Assembly: GCA_025667525.1 (NCBI GenBank)
Contig: CM046875.1
Coordinates: forward strand, 206,208,271-206,272,270
Direction of reading: 5' to 3'
DNA: 64,000 bases
DNA from: Glebionis coronaria
Taxonomy: Eukaryota; Streptophyta; Magnoliopsida; Asterales; Asteraceae
This document shows, piece after piece, positions 1-11,647 of this stretch. Below the pieces are notes generated by a model. That model searched no databases, was not told the origin of the DNA, and saw only the letters and a program-made list of their open reading frames with translations. Within the stretch, counting starts at the first letter, position 1; every line of letters begins with the position of its first letter. Both the position numbers and the translations under genes were made by a program.

Positions 1-1088
1 ACTCGTATTCTTTCAAAAACTCATGTGTTCTCGTTGTTTGCTTATTCTCCCTTCGCATGAAAATATTTTTGCTTAATAAATATTGATTTAGCGGTTTAGT
101 TTTGATTGTTGGGTTTCTAGTCTTTTCTAGTAGCTTCCGTGTAATTAAATTGGGAAGACATTAAGGTATCGCCATCGTCACGGTTTTGAAGTATTGGCAC
201 CCGAATAATCGAAAGCTTCACCTAATAATAAGATTTCAAGTGCTCACCTAAATCAAGCAAACAATTTGAAGCCCCACAAGGCCTAAAATCTATGCAAAAT
301 TGAAAGTGAATCAAGCCTTAATCTTCGAAGCTTTAAAGATCCAAAATTCGCTTTAGCGTGAGGATATACGTCTTTGGCTAATAAATCCACCGATGAGGCG
401 GATAATAAAAGGCAAGGCAAGACCGAAGTCATAATAAAAGCTTCATGGCGAAGTTGAATAAAAGATGGAGGTAAACCAAAGATAATAAGGCCCTTCTGTT
501 AGGGGGCGTATAAAAGTCTTGGTAATAAGTCTCATGTTCAAAACCGTTATAAAACCGTGTTTATCGATTCTTCTTGTCAACTTAATTTTTTGACATCGTC
601 GTCTATTAGGAAGGGTTATTGATTTGATGGTCTTAGTTACACCGTTAGGACTCTATTTTTAGACCTAAATCTCTATTATCGCATAAGTCAACGATGTATC
701 CTCGTGATCATTAAGACATAATAAAATATAAGAGATACAACTTAGGAATAATGGGAGAATAAGTACGTGATTAGGGCATATGAGTAGTGTTAGCATTACT
801 AACTTATAATGACAATGATCTCGTTGCACGCTTGGCATGGAATTAAGGTGAAAATCGAGGACGACGAAATTATTTCTAACGAAGCATTCACGTGTTCTTA
901 TTCTATGAACCTAAACGTCCCATTTTGCGATGAAAATCATACATTATGTCTAAAACGCAAGTAGTAGCAATAGTGTAGTGTAGCTAGTTATCATTTCAAT
1001 AAAAGTGAATAAAATTAAATTTTGGAGATGCTTTGACACTTTATTCTAGCATTGCGTGAGGGCACGGCAATGGTTTAGTATGGGGGAG
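1..1088 (+). mobile_element. 3' untranslated spacer of Athila-like element E1
   Basis: No coding frame of note. The stretch around 680-850 matches, as reverse complement, the 3' spacer of element C at about 20870-21076: both carry AAGTCAACRATG, then TAAAATATAAGAGATACA, then a segment ending AATGATCTCGTT. This places the sequence just upstream of a 3' LTR in an element related to C. It ends in a purine-rich run directly before the LTR start. The rest of E1 lies left of the window. Confidence 0.7.
1079..1088 (+). other. Polypurine tract of E1
   Basis: The run TATGGGGGAG sits immediately before the LTR start TGATGAGAC. A purine-rich primer at this position is what plus-strand DNA synthesis of an LTR retrotransposon needs. 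Confidence 0.6.
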
Positions 1089-1089
1089 T

Positions 1090-1119
1090 GATGAGACTGC
1101 TTTTATACATGGTCTCATC
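1090..1119 (+). repeat. Hairpin at the 5' edge of the E1 LTR
   Basis: GATGAGAC at 1090-1097 is exactly complementary to GTCTCATC at 1112-1119 with a 14-base loop. The E2 copy at 6957-6986 keeps the arms with one changed pair (GATGAGGC/AGTCTCATC), so the structure is shared by the family. Confidence 0.7.
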
Positions 1120-2208
1120 GTCCAAAACGGCCTTAAAATGCATAAAATATCATAAAATAGACCAAATATATGCTCGTGTTTGTTACTTGTGTATTTTTAG
1201 GAACGGATATTGAGGAATTGGCAAAAGATCACAAGAATCAATAAAAAACGAACACGGGAAATGAAGTCGCACAATGAACCGGGCCCAAGTTTGGAATTTT
1301 GCAAAAAGACCCTTGAAGAATTGAAGATTGGCAAAATTAGTCCCTCATCTTTGAAGAACTTGTCACATTTGACCCTCCACATGTAAATTGTACAAGTATT
1401 ATCCTTAATGTTTGAAGATTGTTCAAGATCAGTCCCTGGAATTTGAAGATAATACAAAAGAAACCCTTTGGAAAAGTTTTGGAATTAATTGTGCCACTTT
1501 TGACAAGTTATCAAAAGTTGATAAAGGCAATTTTGGCGCTGATGGGGTTTTAATACAAAGTGGAAAGAATGTGATAACTTGGGGACTCAATCTGCCAATT
1601 ACCCAAACCTTCCCACCCAACCAGGATGTGACACCTCAGCCCTACCCACCCATTTACCCACCACCCACCCACAAAACCGACCCTACCCATTAGTCCAAAC
1701 ACTTTTAACCCGGGTTATAATTAAAACGTGGTCAATAAAGTCAAAACACCCCACTAACCATTTTTTTCCCACCATAACAGATTTTTAAATCTGTTTTACC
1801 CCAAAACGAATCAAAACCCACCCCTAATCTCACTTGAACCCTAATCCTACCCCAGATTAATTAACACTCAAAACAAGGGGTTAAACCCTAAAACCCTCCA
1901 GTTCACTAATTCCACTCACCCTCATCCTTTCCCACCTCACCCAACACACTCACATGCTTTGTGGACCCCTCCCCAGCCTTCCCCTGCTCCATCCCTTTCG
2001 CACCAAAACCCAAACCCGACCAGATAAACGTCCCATGTTTATTCCTTGGTCCCCAATACCAAACCAACGTCCAAGATCAATCCTACACAGCTGGAATGTC
2101 ACTCTCCATCACATGGGCACAATTTGACCACTTTGAAGATTGAAGACCAAGGGCTTTTTAGGAATTCTGCATACTAGGGTTTTAGTTTCTAGTATTTTCC
2201 ATTTCATT

Positions 2209-2219
2209 GTATAAATAGG
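2209..2219 (+). promoter_or_regulatory. TATA box of the E1 LTR promoter
   Basis: GTATAAATAGG, followed by a segment with the words CCCTATT and AGCTTTGTTCCAG that is conserved in E2 after its own TATA box at 8050. This is probably where the U3 part ends and the transcript begins. Confidence 0.65.
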
Positions 2220-3624
2220 AGTCGTATGTGACCCTATTAGCTTTGTTCCAGTTTTTCTTCAAAATACTTTGTAATTCCGTTTTTATAAAATTAAAGTTTG
2301 GTGTTTGTGTTTGAGCAATTTAATTCCTTTTAATGTTTATTTAAAGTTGTTATAAATTAATGAAGAGAAACTGAGTTCCAATTAAAAAGTGTAAAGGTTT
2401 GTGTTTGATTTTCAAAAAGGGTTCAAAAAGTTCAAAATTTCATAAATCACATTTCCTTGGAAGTGAAAGTGGAAGAGGAGAGTGGTTTGTGAGTTTGAAG
2501 ATTGATTTAAGACGTGGTGTTAAAGTTTAAAAAGATTTGATAGAAGTTTTTAAGGAAGAAAAAAGTGAAAACAGATTATTGGATAGTTTCTTGTTTTCTT
2601 TTGATTTTTCTGTTTGCAGGTTAAATTTTTGGAGTGTGTTGCTGTTAAAGGTTCAGCATACACCCCAGTGTATTTGGAGGTGGATTGACATCCACAAAGG
2701 ACTTGGATGTAAGTCCTTGAGGTAAAATCCCTTTTTCCTTTTTCATATTTCAGAAAAGTGTGGTTTATGTGATTTGCATGTTAAGTGAGTTTTTATGGTT
2801 TGATTTGTGTGTATATGGTATGATATGCATGTTAGATGTTGTTTGAATCAGTTTGAAATAGTTTTGAAGTGATTTGGTTGTTAAAAAATTGTTTTCAAGT
2901 TCTTAAGGGGTGTTTGGATGTGAGTTTTATGGAGGAAGCTTGTTAGATTTTGAAGATTAAAACGGGTTAGAATTGTTAAGTAGGGTTGTTTTGAGTTGTA
3001 TGAGAGTTGTGTTTAAGTTTGGTCTTGTTTTGAAGCAAGTTTGTGAGTAAAAAGAGAGGGAGTGAATAAGTAGCCTAATCTGTCATAGCTACTTTGCTGC
3101 CTGTTTTTTTTGCTTGAAAATTGTGCTTGGAATCCTTAATTTGCTAGAGTGTAGGGTGATATAGGTTTGTTGTTCAGTTGTATGCTAGATAGTGAGTTTG
3201 TATGCAAATTTGGGGGCTTGGAAACCCATTAGTGTGCAAGCTGTTAGCAACAAAGGCCACCAGACCTTAGAAATTGCCTCAGCAACTTTGCTTTGCTTGT
3301 TTTGATTTGTTTGCAGTGATTGTGTGATAGTTGTTGTTGTTTATCTGCTCATCTTGACTCCTTGTGCTTCAAAGAGCACAAGGGTGCCTTTGTCATCCAA
3401 AAACATCCACAAAAAAGCTCACAAGCCAAGCCCTCTTGGTCTATTGCACACAAGTGAAAACACTTGTGTGCTCATCTGTCACCAACAAGAACTGGGCACG
3501 TTTTGCCCATTATTTGGACTTAATCTTGGTTAAATATTGTTTTGGATTTGTGTTATAAGGTTTAAAGGGTGTCACTGATTGATTTGGAAAGTTAAAAAAA
3601 AAAAAAGTTTTGCAAAAAGCATAC

Positions 3625-3693
3625 CCGCAACGGGCTCGAACACGCGACCTCTCGCTGGAGGAGTAACGTGTTGTACCGTTGATCTAGATAGCT
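3625..3693 (-). other. tRNA-like relic inside the E1 LTR
   Basis: On the minus strand there is a B-box-like GTGTTCGAGCC (3634-3644) and, about 40 bases upstream, an A-box-like TAGATCAACGG (3676-3686), the order and spacing of a tRNA gene. The anticodon arm does not fold cleanly, so it is not called as a functional tRNA. It could be an old SINE or tRNA fragment, or chance. Confidence 0.3.
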
Positions 3694-5269
3694 TCTTATG
3701 TTTCCTTTTCATTTCAAAAGTTACTTAACCCCTTTCTTCTTTTGACTTTTCTAAATAAGCGGTAGCTTATTTGCTCATTTTCAGCTTATTTATTAAGCAT
3801 TTTGAGCTTATTTCATTTTTCCTAGGTTTTGAATTAGGTTTTAAGATTTTTCTGTTATAAAGTTTTATCTTTCCTTTTATTTAATTAATTTTTAGGATTA
3901 TTTTTAGTTTTAAATTTAGAAAGTCATTAAAAAATATTAAACAGTAATAAAAAATACAAAAAAATAGTTTTTAGGTTTTAATTTGTATTTTTGAGGTTTA
4001 CATATCATAAAGTTTTCAAAAACTTTAATTTTTAATTTTATTTAATTTTAGGGTTTTAAGACAAATTTAAAAATTAATATAAAATTAACTAAAAGGTTTT
4101 AGGAACTTTTGTTTGCATTTTCTTCTTAGTTAGAATATTTAGGAATTTTGAGAATTTTTTAGAATTTATTTGAGAACTTTTTATTTTTTAGAATATTTTA
4201 TTATTATTTTATTCATTAAAATTCAAAGTTTAATTTTTAACCTTTTTTCATTTTTCCTAGATTCTAGATATTAAAATAGGACCTTTGTCACTTTCCAATT
4301 AATTTTTAGGCTTTTCAATTAATTTTTAGAATTAATTTAAGATTTAATAGATTTTAATAGTTTTTAGGAGTTTAAAAATAGTTTAATTTGGTTTTAAAAT
4401 TTTTAAAAATAGTTTTTAGCTTAATTAGGTCATTTTTGAGGTTTACAAACTATAAAATCTTGTTTAGGGCTTTTTAATATTTAAAGGTGATTTTTAGGGC
4501 TTTAATTAGCATTAAAATGTCATTATTTAATTAATTAAAAGGTTTTGGCAAGTTTGGATTTTTTGTAAACTCTTAGAATATTATTTGGGATTTTTAGTAA
4601 TTTTTAGGAATTTTTAGGTTAAAATTTTAAATTTTGCACTTTTTTACGTTCTACGTCGTAACTTTCTAGTAGTGTTTTCGCCTTATTTTTCTATTTTTTT
4701 CGTCTTCGTCATTTTCTCTTCTTTTCTTCTTGTTTATAATCAAAAACATAATCAATCATTCATTACACAACACACGTGCCTCCTCGAGAGAACGATCCCC
4801 ACTCATTGGGTCATAACTTGTGGTTTTCATAAACCCCTCGTTAATACTTACCCTATTTACGTTCTTTTTCCTAAAAGACGTATTTCTACGACTATCAATA
4901 TCATTCTTCCTTTTTTGATTAATTTGTGTTTGAGTTGATTAATCTTGTTAGCTTATTTGTGCTTATTGCTTATTTGATTGTGTTGATTATTTTTTACTTT
5001 TTTTTACTTTTGATGTGGTTAATTTTTATATCTTATTGGTCTTATTGCTTATTTTATGTTTTAGCTTTTTATTTGAGTGGATTTGTTATTTTAATGTTTT
5101 TAAAAAAGATTTTTTTTGTTTTGCTTAATTTTGTGATTTTTAGAGTTTTTTATTTGAGTTTTGTTTGGCTTATTTTATATATTAGTATAGCTTAATTTTA
5201 GCTTCTTTGCTTTTATTAGTTTTCGCTTATTTTTCCATATTTTATCAAAACCCTTATTCCCACTTCTAA

Positions 5270-6120
5270 AAAATTTATTCCGAATTTTACTTGAGCTTTT
5301 TATTCCGACTTTTTAGTTAATATAGATTCTGACTTTCATTTATATTCCCTCCAAAAAAAGGTATTCCGACATTATAAAAATCTCATTATTCCGACTTTAT
5401 TTTCTTTCCCTCCAAAACATATAATCCGAATTTAGGTGTATTTTCTATATTCTATCAAATTCCGACATGTTTAAATTTCCATTTTCCGACTTTTTGCATA
5501 TGAAATCCGACATTTTTTTTTAACAGAGAAATCCGACATTTGCTAATAAAAAAAAAAGATTCCTACATTTGTTTTTTTGTAGAATTCTGACATTGCATTT
5601 TAGTCTACCCCGTTTTCCGACTTTAAATAGACATTAAATGTTTCCCGCCAATTTGACATATATTCTGACATTCTGACATGTTCAATAGCATGTTACCCGA
5701 ATTTTACTAGTTAACAGATTGAGACATTTTTTTAGCATTTGTTTATTGTGATTTTGACATTTTCGAACCATAATCCGACTTATATTGTTTTTAATTTCCG
5801 ACTTTTGATAGTGTATTATATATTCCGACTTCTTGTTATTTTTCTGCTATTCTGACATTCAAACAATTTTATTTTATTCAAACTTTGATAACATTTTAAT
5901 ATCCCGACTTTTATACATTTTACAAAATTCCGACTTTAATACTTTTTAAGTCAATTTGTATTCCGACTTTTTAAATATTTTTGGATTCCGACTTTTGCTT
6001 ATTTTTATTATATTCCGACTTTTACATTTTAATTTTATTTCGACTTTTACATTTTTATTTTTATTTTATTTCAAAATTTATTTTTTATTATTTTTTTATT
6101 ATTTTTTTATTCCGACATTT
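5270..6120 (+). repeat. Dispersed ATTCCGAC repeat array
   Basis: About 20 copies of (A)TTCCGAC, usually followed by TTT or ATT, lie at irregular spacing in very AT-rich DNA. The same core appears in the same sense in element C's LTR, where it reads TCGGAAT on the plus strand because C is inverted. No protein is implied; open frames here merely translate the repeat. Confidence 0.75.
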
Positions 6121-6638
6121 ATTTACTTTGTTTTATTTTCACCATTTTTTACGTTTATTCTCTTTTTAAGTAGAAACAGATAACTAATCTTTCTTTTATT
6201 CACCAAAAACAACTAAGTCCACTTTGAACTGAAGATCAATTTGATAAGACGCACAAGAACATTAATTTTTCTTAATTAAAAATCAGTTATTAACGGTTCT
6301 ACAACATTATCTTGAAATCAATTTATAAAAGATCATATTATAGCATCATCACTAATCATAGTCACATACCAATATAGTCACAAATAGCTTAACCTAATAT
6401 AGTAATCAAAGTAACAAATGGAAAAGTGTAAGAGAACATCATACTTAGATTTGATCGAATGAACGAGTACACAAGTGTCACGATTGTATCGTTCCTCCAA
6501 GAATCGAAGAGTGAAATACTCTCGTTACAAGTATTTCCCAAAAGTGGATAATACTAAAAATACAACTAAGAAGCTAAGAATACTCAGATTAGAGTAGTAG
6601 TTTAAAGATGAGATATGTCAAATGAGTAAAAGTGGCTC

Positions 6639-6648
6639 CTATTTATAG
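6639..6648 (-). promoter_or_regulatory. TATA box of solo LTR F
   Basis: On the minus strand it reads CTATAAATAG, about 300 bases into the LTR, a normal place for an LTR promoter. Confidence 0.6.
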
Positions 6649-6666
6649 TGCTGGCTGAGAACAAAT

Positions 6667-6744
6667 GTGTGCCGCACTTATCGGAAAGTGCGCCACACTT
6701 TGGATGTGGGAATGTGCCCACACTTCTGACAATGTGCGCCGCAC
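6667..6744 (-). repeat. CG-rich near-palindromic repeats upstream of the F promoter
   Basis: Four related words occur on the plus strand: GTGTGCCGCAC (6667), GTGCGCCACAC (6688), GTGCCCACAC (6714) and GTGCGCCGCAC (6734), 20-26 bases apart. They stand out from the surrounding AT-rich DNA and lie directly upstream, in the sense of F, of its TATA box. Confidence 0.7.
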
Positions 6745-6955
6745 TTTTGTGCGTTCCAAAATCTTTTTTCAATAGTTTGGATAAATTGCACAATAAGGAC
6801 CCTTCTTTGTATTTTCTTCACTTTGCTTCTCCATACTTCATACCTGCATATAAAACGCAATATATTAAGTATCGAAAGCTCTTATTTATAATACAAAGTG
6901 GCATTATAATAACACGTTGAATATGTATATTTTGGTCGTTATCAGAGACGATGGG

Positions 6956-8783
6956 TGATGAGGCTGCAATTATACATAGTCTCATCGTCCAAATCAGGCT
7001 TAAAACGCTTAAAATATCATTAAAATACCCCAAAATATGCTTGTGTTTGTTCATTGTGTATTTTAGGTACGTATATCATGAACTCACCAAAAGATTACAA
7101 GAATAAAGCAAAAATGAACACGGGAAACGAAGTCGCACAAAGAACCGGACCTGAATCATGATTTTCCAATTAAGTCCTTAAAGTTTGAAGATTTGTCAAG
7201 TTTGGACCCTCAAGAATTGAATAATTGTCACTTTATACCCCTCATTGATCATTGTTTACATTGGGGTCCCTAAAGTATCAAGACATGCCAAGAAAAGCCC
7301 TTGAAGAAACCCATTATTTCATTTATGGTCCTTGTTATAAAGTTTGAAAAGCCCTTGTGCCAATTTTGACAAATTAATGAAACTTATAACAAAGGAAATG
7401 GAGTAATTTCTGGGAAGACTTATTATGAACATTTTTTAGAAATTCAGGGACCAAAAGTGAGCAGACATCCAAAGTCCACCATCCAGTCATAAGCCTCCAC
7501 ATCACCCCTCAACCAATCACACATCACCACCTTACAACACCCCACCACGTCATAATCCGCCACAACCCATTTAGTATTAATTAAATTTTTTTAAACATGA
7601 TTTATAATACTTAAAATTGGCGCTAAATATGCACTGTTCACAAATCACCCGTAATATGCTACTTCCTTAATTCGATGAACACTAATTCCCCTCTCTCATA
7701 TAACTCAAAATCATTACCCCAACTGCTCTAGATCACCAATTAACCCCATCCTCACTTAATCCTACACCCAAAAACATTACCCCGTGACCTCCAAGGGTCC
7801 CACTTGTATGCCCCTTCTCAACCAAAAGAGTCAAAGAGAGAATCATGCCAGAATATCAACGTCTCGTGATCATTCCTTTGTCCTAGAGGATTGTTTGATG
7901 GCCATGATCATCCCAACAGCTCTCATTCCAACTGGCATCACGTGAAGGCATTCTTTTAACCAAGAATTCATACAAGACCAAGGGCAAATTTGGACTTTCA
8001 TTAGTTAGGGTTTCCATTTTTTTCATGTACAAGAATGTTCCTTGTTCGTGTATAAATAAGGTGTCATGTACCCTATTCTAGCTTTGTTCCAGATTTCTCA
8101 TTTTCTAAACTTTTTAATGAACAATAGTTAAAGTTCGTTTTAAACCTTGCATTTGAGATTTTTGTGTTCCTCTTTACCTGTTTTCCTTAGAGTAATGTTT
8201 ACATCATTTGCAATTTCATTTTAGATTTATCAAAATTTTTATTAAACAAAGATTATTTGATCAAAAGTTTTTGAGATCCAAAGTCAAGTAAAAGAGTTTT
8301 AAAGGGTGACTGACAATCACCATTTAAGTTTTTTACTTGTCTTTGTTAAATTTCAGTTGGTTACAAGTGGATACAAGAGAAAAGTATTTTCAGATTTTGT
8401 TTAAATCTTTCAAGATTTTCCAAAAAAAACCTTTATTGTTTTCTTACTATTTACTGTAGCATAAGCTACCACAAGCCTGACAAGCTTGTGATAAGCTTAT
8501 ACTACCTGAAGTGTGTTTCTTTAGTTTGCTTTGTTTTATGCAGGAACCAAATAGAAGACATAACCCTCACATAACTGTTGTAGTTTTGTGAGGGTTTGGA
8601 CTGTTGTAGTCCCTATTTCTCTCATTCCATTAAAACAGCCATCACAAAAGCCATAAACTCATCTTTTCTAGCTACATGGAGATGGCTTATCAGCCATAGT
8701 GGGGCCCGGATGAGGGTCCTACAAGGTACAAACCTGGGCTTGAACCCTTCTTGCTGTTTGAAAGTGATGCTTATGTGTTTTGG
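6956..8783 (+). mobile_element. Athila-like LTR E2, left part (split by element A)
   Basis: It starts TGATGAGGC after a short GATGGG run and follows the same order of conserved words as the E1 LTR, including AACACGGGAAA and a TATA box. It breaks at 8783 where element A begins and resumes at 52954. The two parts together (about 3.56 kb) match E1 from 1089 to roughly 4850. No coding sequence. Confidence 0.7.
8050..8060 (+). promoter_or_regulatory. TATA box of the E2 LTR
   Basis: GTATAAATAAG followed by TACCCTATTCTAGC, the counterpart of the E1 promoter at 2209. Confidence 0.6.
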
Positions 8784-9044
8784 TGTGACAACCGCGGTTT
8801 TGAGGTTCGTCACTTAGTTTTATATTGTGCAAGTTACGTGTCTTTACGTGTTTATGTGCTAATTGGTTTGTATAGGTTGTGGTTTGGATATCATTTCGGG
8901 TAGGGGTACCTTGTGAGTGAAACGATGTGTGATAATTTCATGTTCATGAGCTCATAATATGGTGACTATGAAATGAGATGGTGTTGTTTAGTGGTTTTAC
9001 GTATACGTATATGTATTATAGAAAATCGTATTTTCACGGTTTAG

Positions 9045-9178
9045 GGTTTTGCATTTAGGGGTCTCAGAAGAGGTATTTAGTCATGGGAATAATTTACGAG
9101 ATGGTTTTAAATAATTTACGGGATGGTTTTGCATTTAGGGGTCTCGGAAGAGGTATTTAGTCATGGGAATAATTTGCG
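9045..9178 (+). repeat. 80-base-period duplication in A's 5' LTR
   Basis: A roughly 54-base segment beginning GGTTTTGCATTTAGGGG occurs at 9045 and again at 9125. The 3' LTR has it only once (about 50507), so the duplication arose in this copy. Confidence 0.75.
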
Positions 9179-10094
9179 GTTTTGAGGTTTCGGAAGCTTT
9201 AGGAGCTGAAATAAATTTAGAGAATTTAAGGTAATAATAATTAATAGTTAATTTACAGTAATATAATTGAAAAAGTCGGCCATAGGGTATTGGACTTGGT
9301 TTTGGGCCGAATTTTGCTTAAGGAATGGAAGGGGGCCCAGTTTGAGTACTATTAGGCCTCCTGGTTAGTTTTAATTAGCCATACTAATCCCTTTAGCCCC
9401 AAAAATGATTTTTCATTCTCCCAAACTTAATATCAGTCGTGATTAACAATGGTGGATCAAGAAAACCCAATTATTCAATTATGGTTTAAGGTATGCACTA
9501 AAACTATGCTTAATTAACGTTTAATTTACGTATGTAACCTAATATGATCGATAAGGGTTTGACATTCATAAATTTTTATTAAGTTTTATTAATAATCTAT
9601 AATTAATGATATAATTAATGGGTTTTTATCATTGGAAATCGTTTTTAGGTTTTAATTCGGGTTTATGTATGATTAATTAGATTAATTATGAGAAAATCAT
9701 TTTTAAAAACTGGGCAGAATTTTAGGTCACTTGTTTTAATCATATATAGAGTTATACACACTTTTGAGTTGCGATCAAATGACCCCTGGAAAGAGAATTG
9801 AGTTGGCTTTCAAATTCAAGAAACGAGAACTAAATTGGAGGTCTAAAAGTGGGTCAAAAACAGGTTACAATAGTCGGAGGTCAAAACAGTTTTGAAATCA
9901 GTCGGGTTTAAATTAATGTTTTAAGATGGTTAGGGTACTTAGGAATATAATTGGACCTTCAAACTAACATGAGACTTAGATTATATATTAAATAAAAGAT
10001 CTGGAGGAGGGCTAAAAAATGGGTTAGGGTAAGACCGTATGATCATAAGAAACTTTTCATATGTTCAAAATCAGTAAATTCTGGATAGGTAAAA

Positions 10095-10248
<154 letters not shown>

Positions 10249-10907
10249 AGGCCTTAACAATATCTTTAAGGTTATGGCCAAAGGGGAGAGTTAGCTAACA
10301 CATGTAAGGGCATAGGGTTTCTTTTACAGGGCATGTTATTTTGGTTAAGGGGGTGTTCGACCAATAGTTTGAAGTATGAAAAAGGGACTGTTTTGGTTTA
10401 TATGTTAACCAGACGAGTTATGAACGAAACTAAGTTAAGGGCTTTATATAGGGGTGTAATGAGATTCATATGGCATATAAATGGGGTTAAGTTGTAGGAT
10501 AAGGTTAGATATCCATCATAGATTGATGAGCCATTTTGGTATGTGGTTCATGTATTGATTGTATACGTTTGTGTGTTTAGATTTGTGCTAGAGCGCTGGT
10601 ACTTGGAGAAGCTTGTTCAGATGAGTTTCATAGTCCCATGTCTTTTTTATGATTTGCTTTCTAGATGGGATGGAAGAGACACTGTATGGTTTTGTAAAGA
10701 ATGTTGTGAATGTTTTTATGGTTTGTGATGGACTTGTGTGTACACTTATGTGATTAACGGCTATGTGATTCTTGATTGTGTTTATGATTTGGATCGGGGG
10801 ACACGTACCATCTCAGTTATTATGGTTTGACTTGGTACCAAGGGGATGTTGACAAGGCGGGGCCTTGGAATTGGTTCATAGGTGTATGGGCGCCTATGGG
10901 ACCATGG

Positions 10908-10972
10908 TTATTGGTAAGGCTTGGAGCCTTGGAATTGTGGGTATTGGTAAGGCTTGGAGCCTTGGATTTGTG
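10908..10972 (+). repeat. Short tandem pair with an internal hairpin in A's LTR
   Basis: Two 32-33 base units, each containing GGTAAGGCTTGGAGCCTTGG, where GGCT and AGCC can pair. The same pair is present in the 3' LTR around 52388-52450. Confidence 0.65.
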
Positions 10973-11477
10973 GTGATTGGTTAATCTTAAATGCTAGTTG
11001 TTAATACATAATTATAGCACATTGTCCATATGTTCTTTTGTTAATGGTTGTTATTCACAGCTTATAACTGATTTGGCGGTGGAGTCTAACCTATAACTCT
11101 CATCAACTTTATGTTGACGTGTTTTAGTGTCTCTTTCAGGTGAGAATGTGGTTAAGCATGAGAATAGGAGTGGCTAGCTGGAAGGCTTAGAATTGCATTT
11201 GGAGGAACCCCCTTTCCTCTTAGTCTTTATTTATGTTTTAATAAGTGATACTTTGTAGACACCTATATGTTTGTTATTTGTTAATTGTATGTATTTGGTA
11301 AGAGGTAGACATGTTACCTACTTACCTAGACGCCTGCATTGTTTGAGGTATCTTCATGACATTGTGTCACCATTTATGATATTTCCATTTCATTTAGTTA
11401 TCTCTATAGACACGATATTGTTGTGATGATATCCATACGTCGCGTCCCATATTCTGCCATGGTGGGGTGTGACAGAA

Positions 11478-11489
11478 TGGTATCAGAGA
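11478..11489 (+). other. Primer-binding site of element A
   Basis: TGGTATCAGAGA lies three bases after the LTR end. It is one base off the plant initiator tRNA-Met complement TGGTATCAGAGC used by many Ty3/gypsy elements. Confidence 0.85.
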
Positions 11490-11647
11490 CAATGGTTATA
11501 GAGAATTAGGTTGCCTAGCCTAGTCTATAGCTTAAGGATCCATGCATATAGGCGTAAGAGGATTACGTGTGGTCTTGATTGTATTTCCTAAATTTTAATT
11601 TTTGTGAATTTTGAGTAGTATGAGTTGAACTGTAGTTGCCCATACTT
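11490..11647 (+). mobile_element. Leader of element A, left of B
   Basis: The short untranslated leader after the primer site. It ends in TACTT (11643-11647), the target duplicated when B inserted; the other copy is at 45656-45660. Confidence 0.8.

Larger units (their letters stand above)
1089..6177 (+). mobile_element. Very long LTR of Athila-like element E1 (3' LTR; right end uncertain)
   Basis: It starts TGATGAGAC after a polypurine tract. The same start recurs at 6956 (E2), followed by a shared layout: an ATGCTYGTGTTTGTT segment, AACACGGGAAA, a TATA box (2209), and a segment ending AATACTTRCCC near 4850 that matches E2 near 54675. Beyond 4870 there are CTTATT-rich stretches and ATTCCGAC repeats like those in the transcribed part of element C's LTR, so the LTR probably runs to about 6177, where solo LTR F interrupts it. 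E1 and E2 have diverged strongly, so they are not the two LTRs of one young element. No genuine coding region is visible; the short open frames are AT-rich noise. Confidence 0.6.
6178..6944 (-). mobile_element. Solo LTR F
   Basis: Read on the minus strand it begins TGATAACGACC and ends GTTATCT, near-perfect inverted ends. The flanks are gaaac (6173-6177) and gagac (6945-6949), a five-base duplication with one mismatch. Inside are a TATA box, CG-rich short repeats just upstream of it, and no coding sequence. No partner LTR was found in the window, so it looks like the remnant of LTR-LTR recombination. The left end is the less certain boundary. Confidence 0.55.

Noticed and set aside
5956..6183. 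Phe/Leu-rich open frames resembling membrane proteins (also 4926-5195)
   Set aside because: T-rich DNA gives hydrophobic translations by default; there is no conserved motif and the region is LTR repeat.
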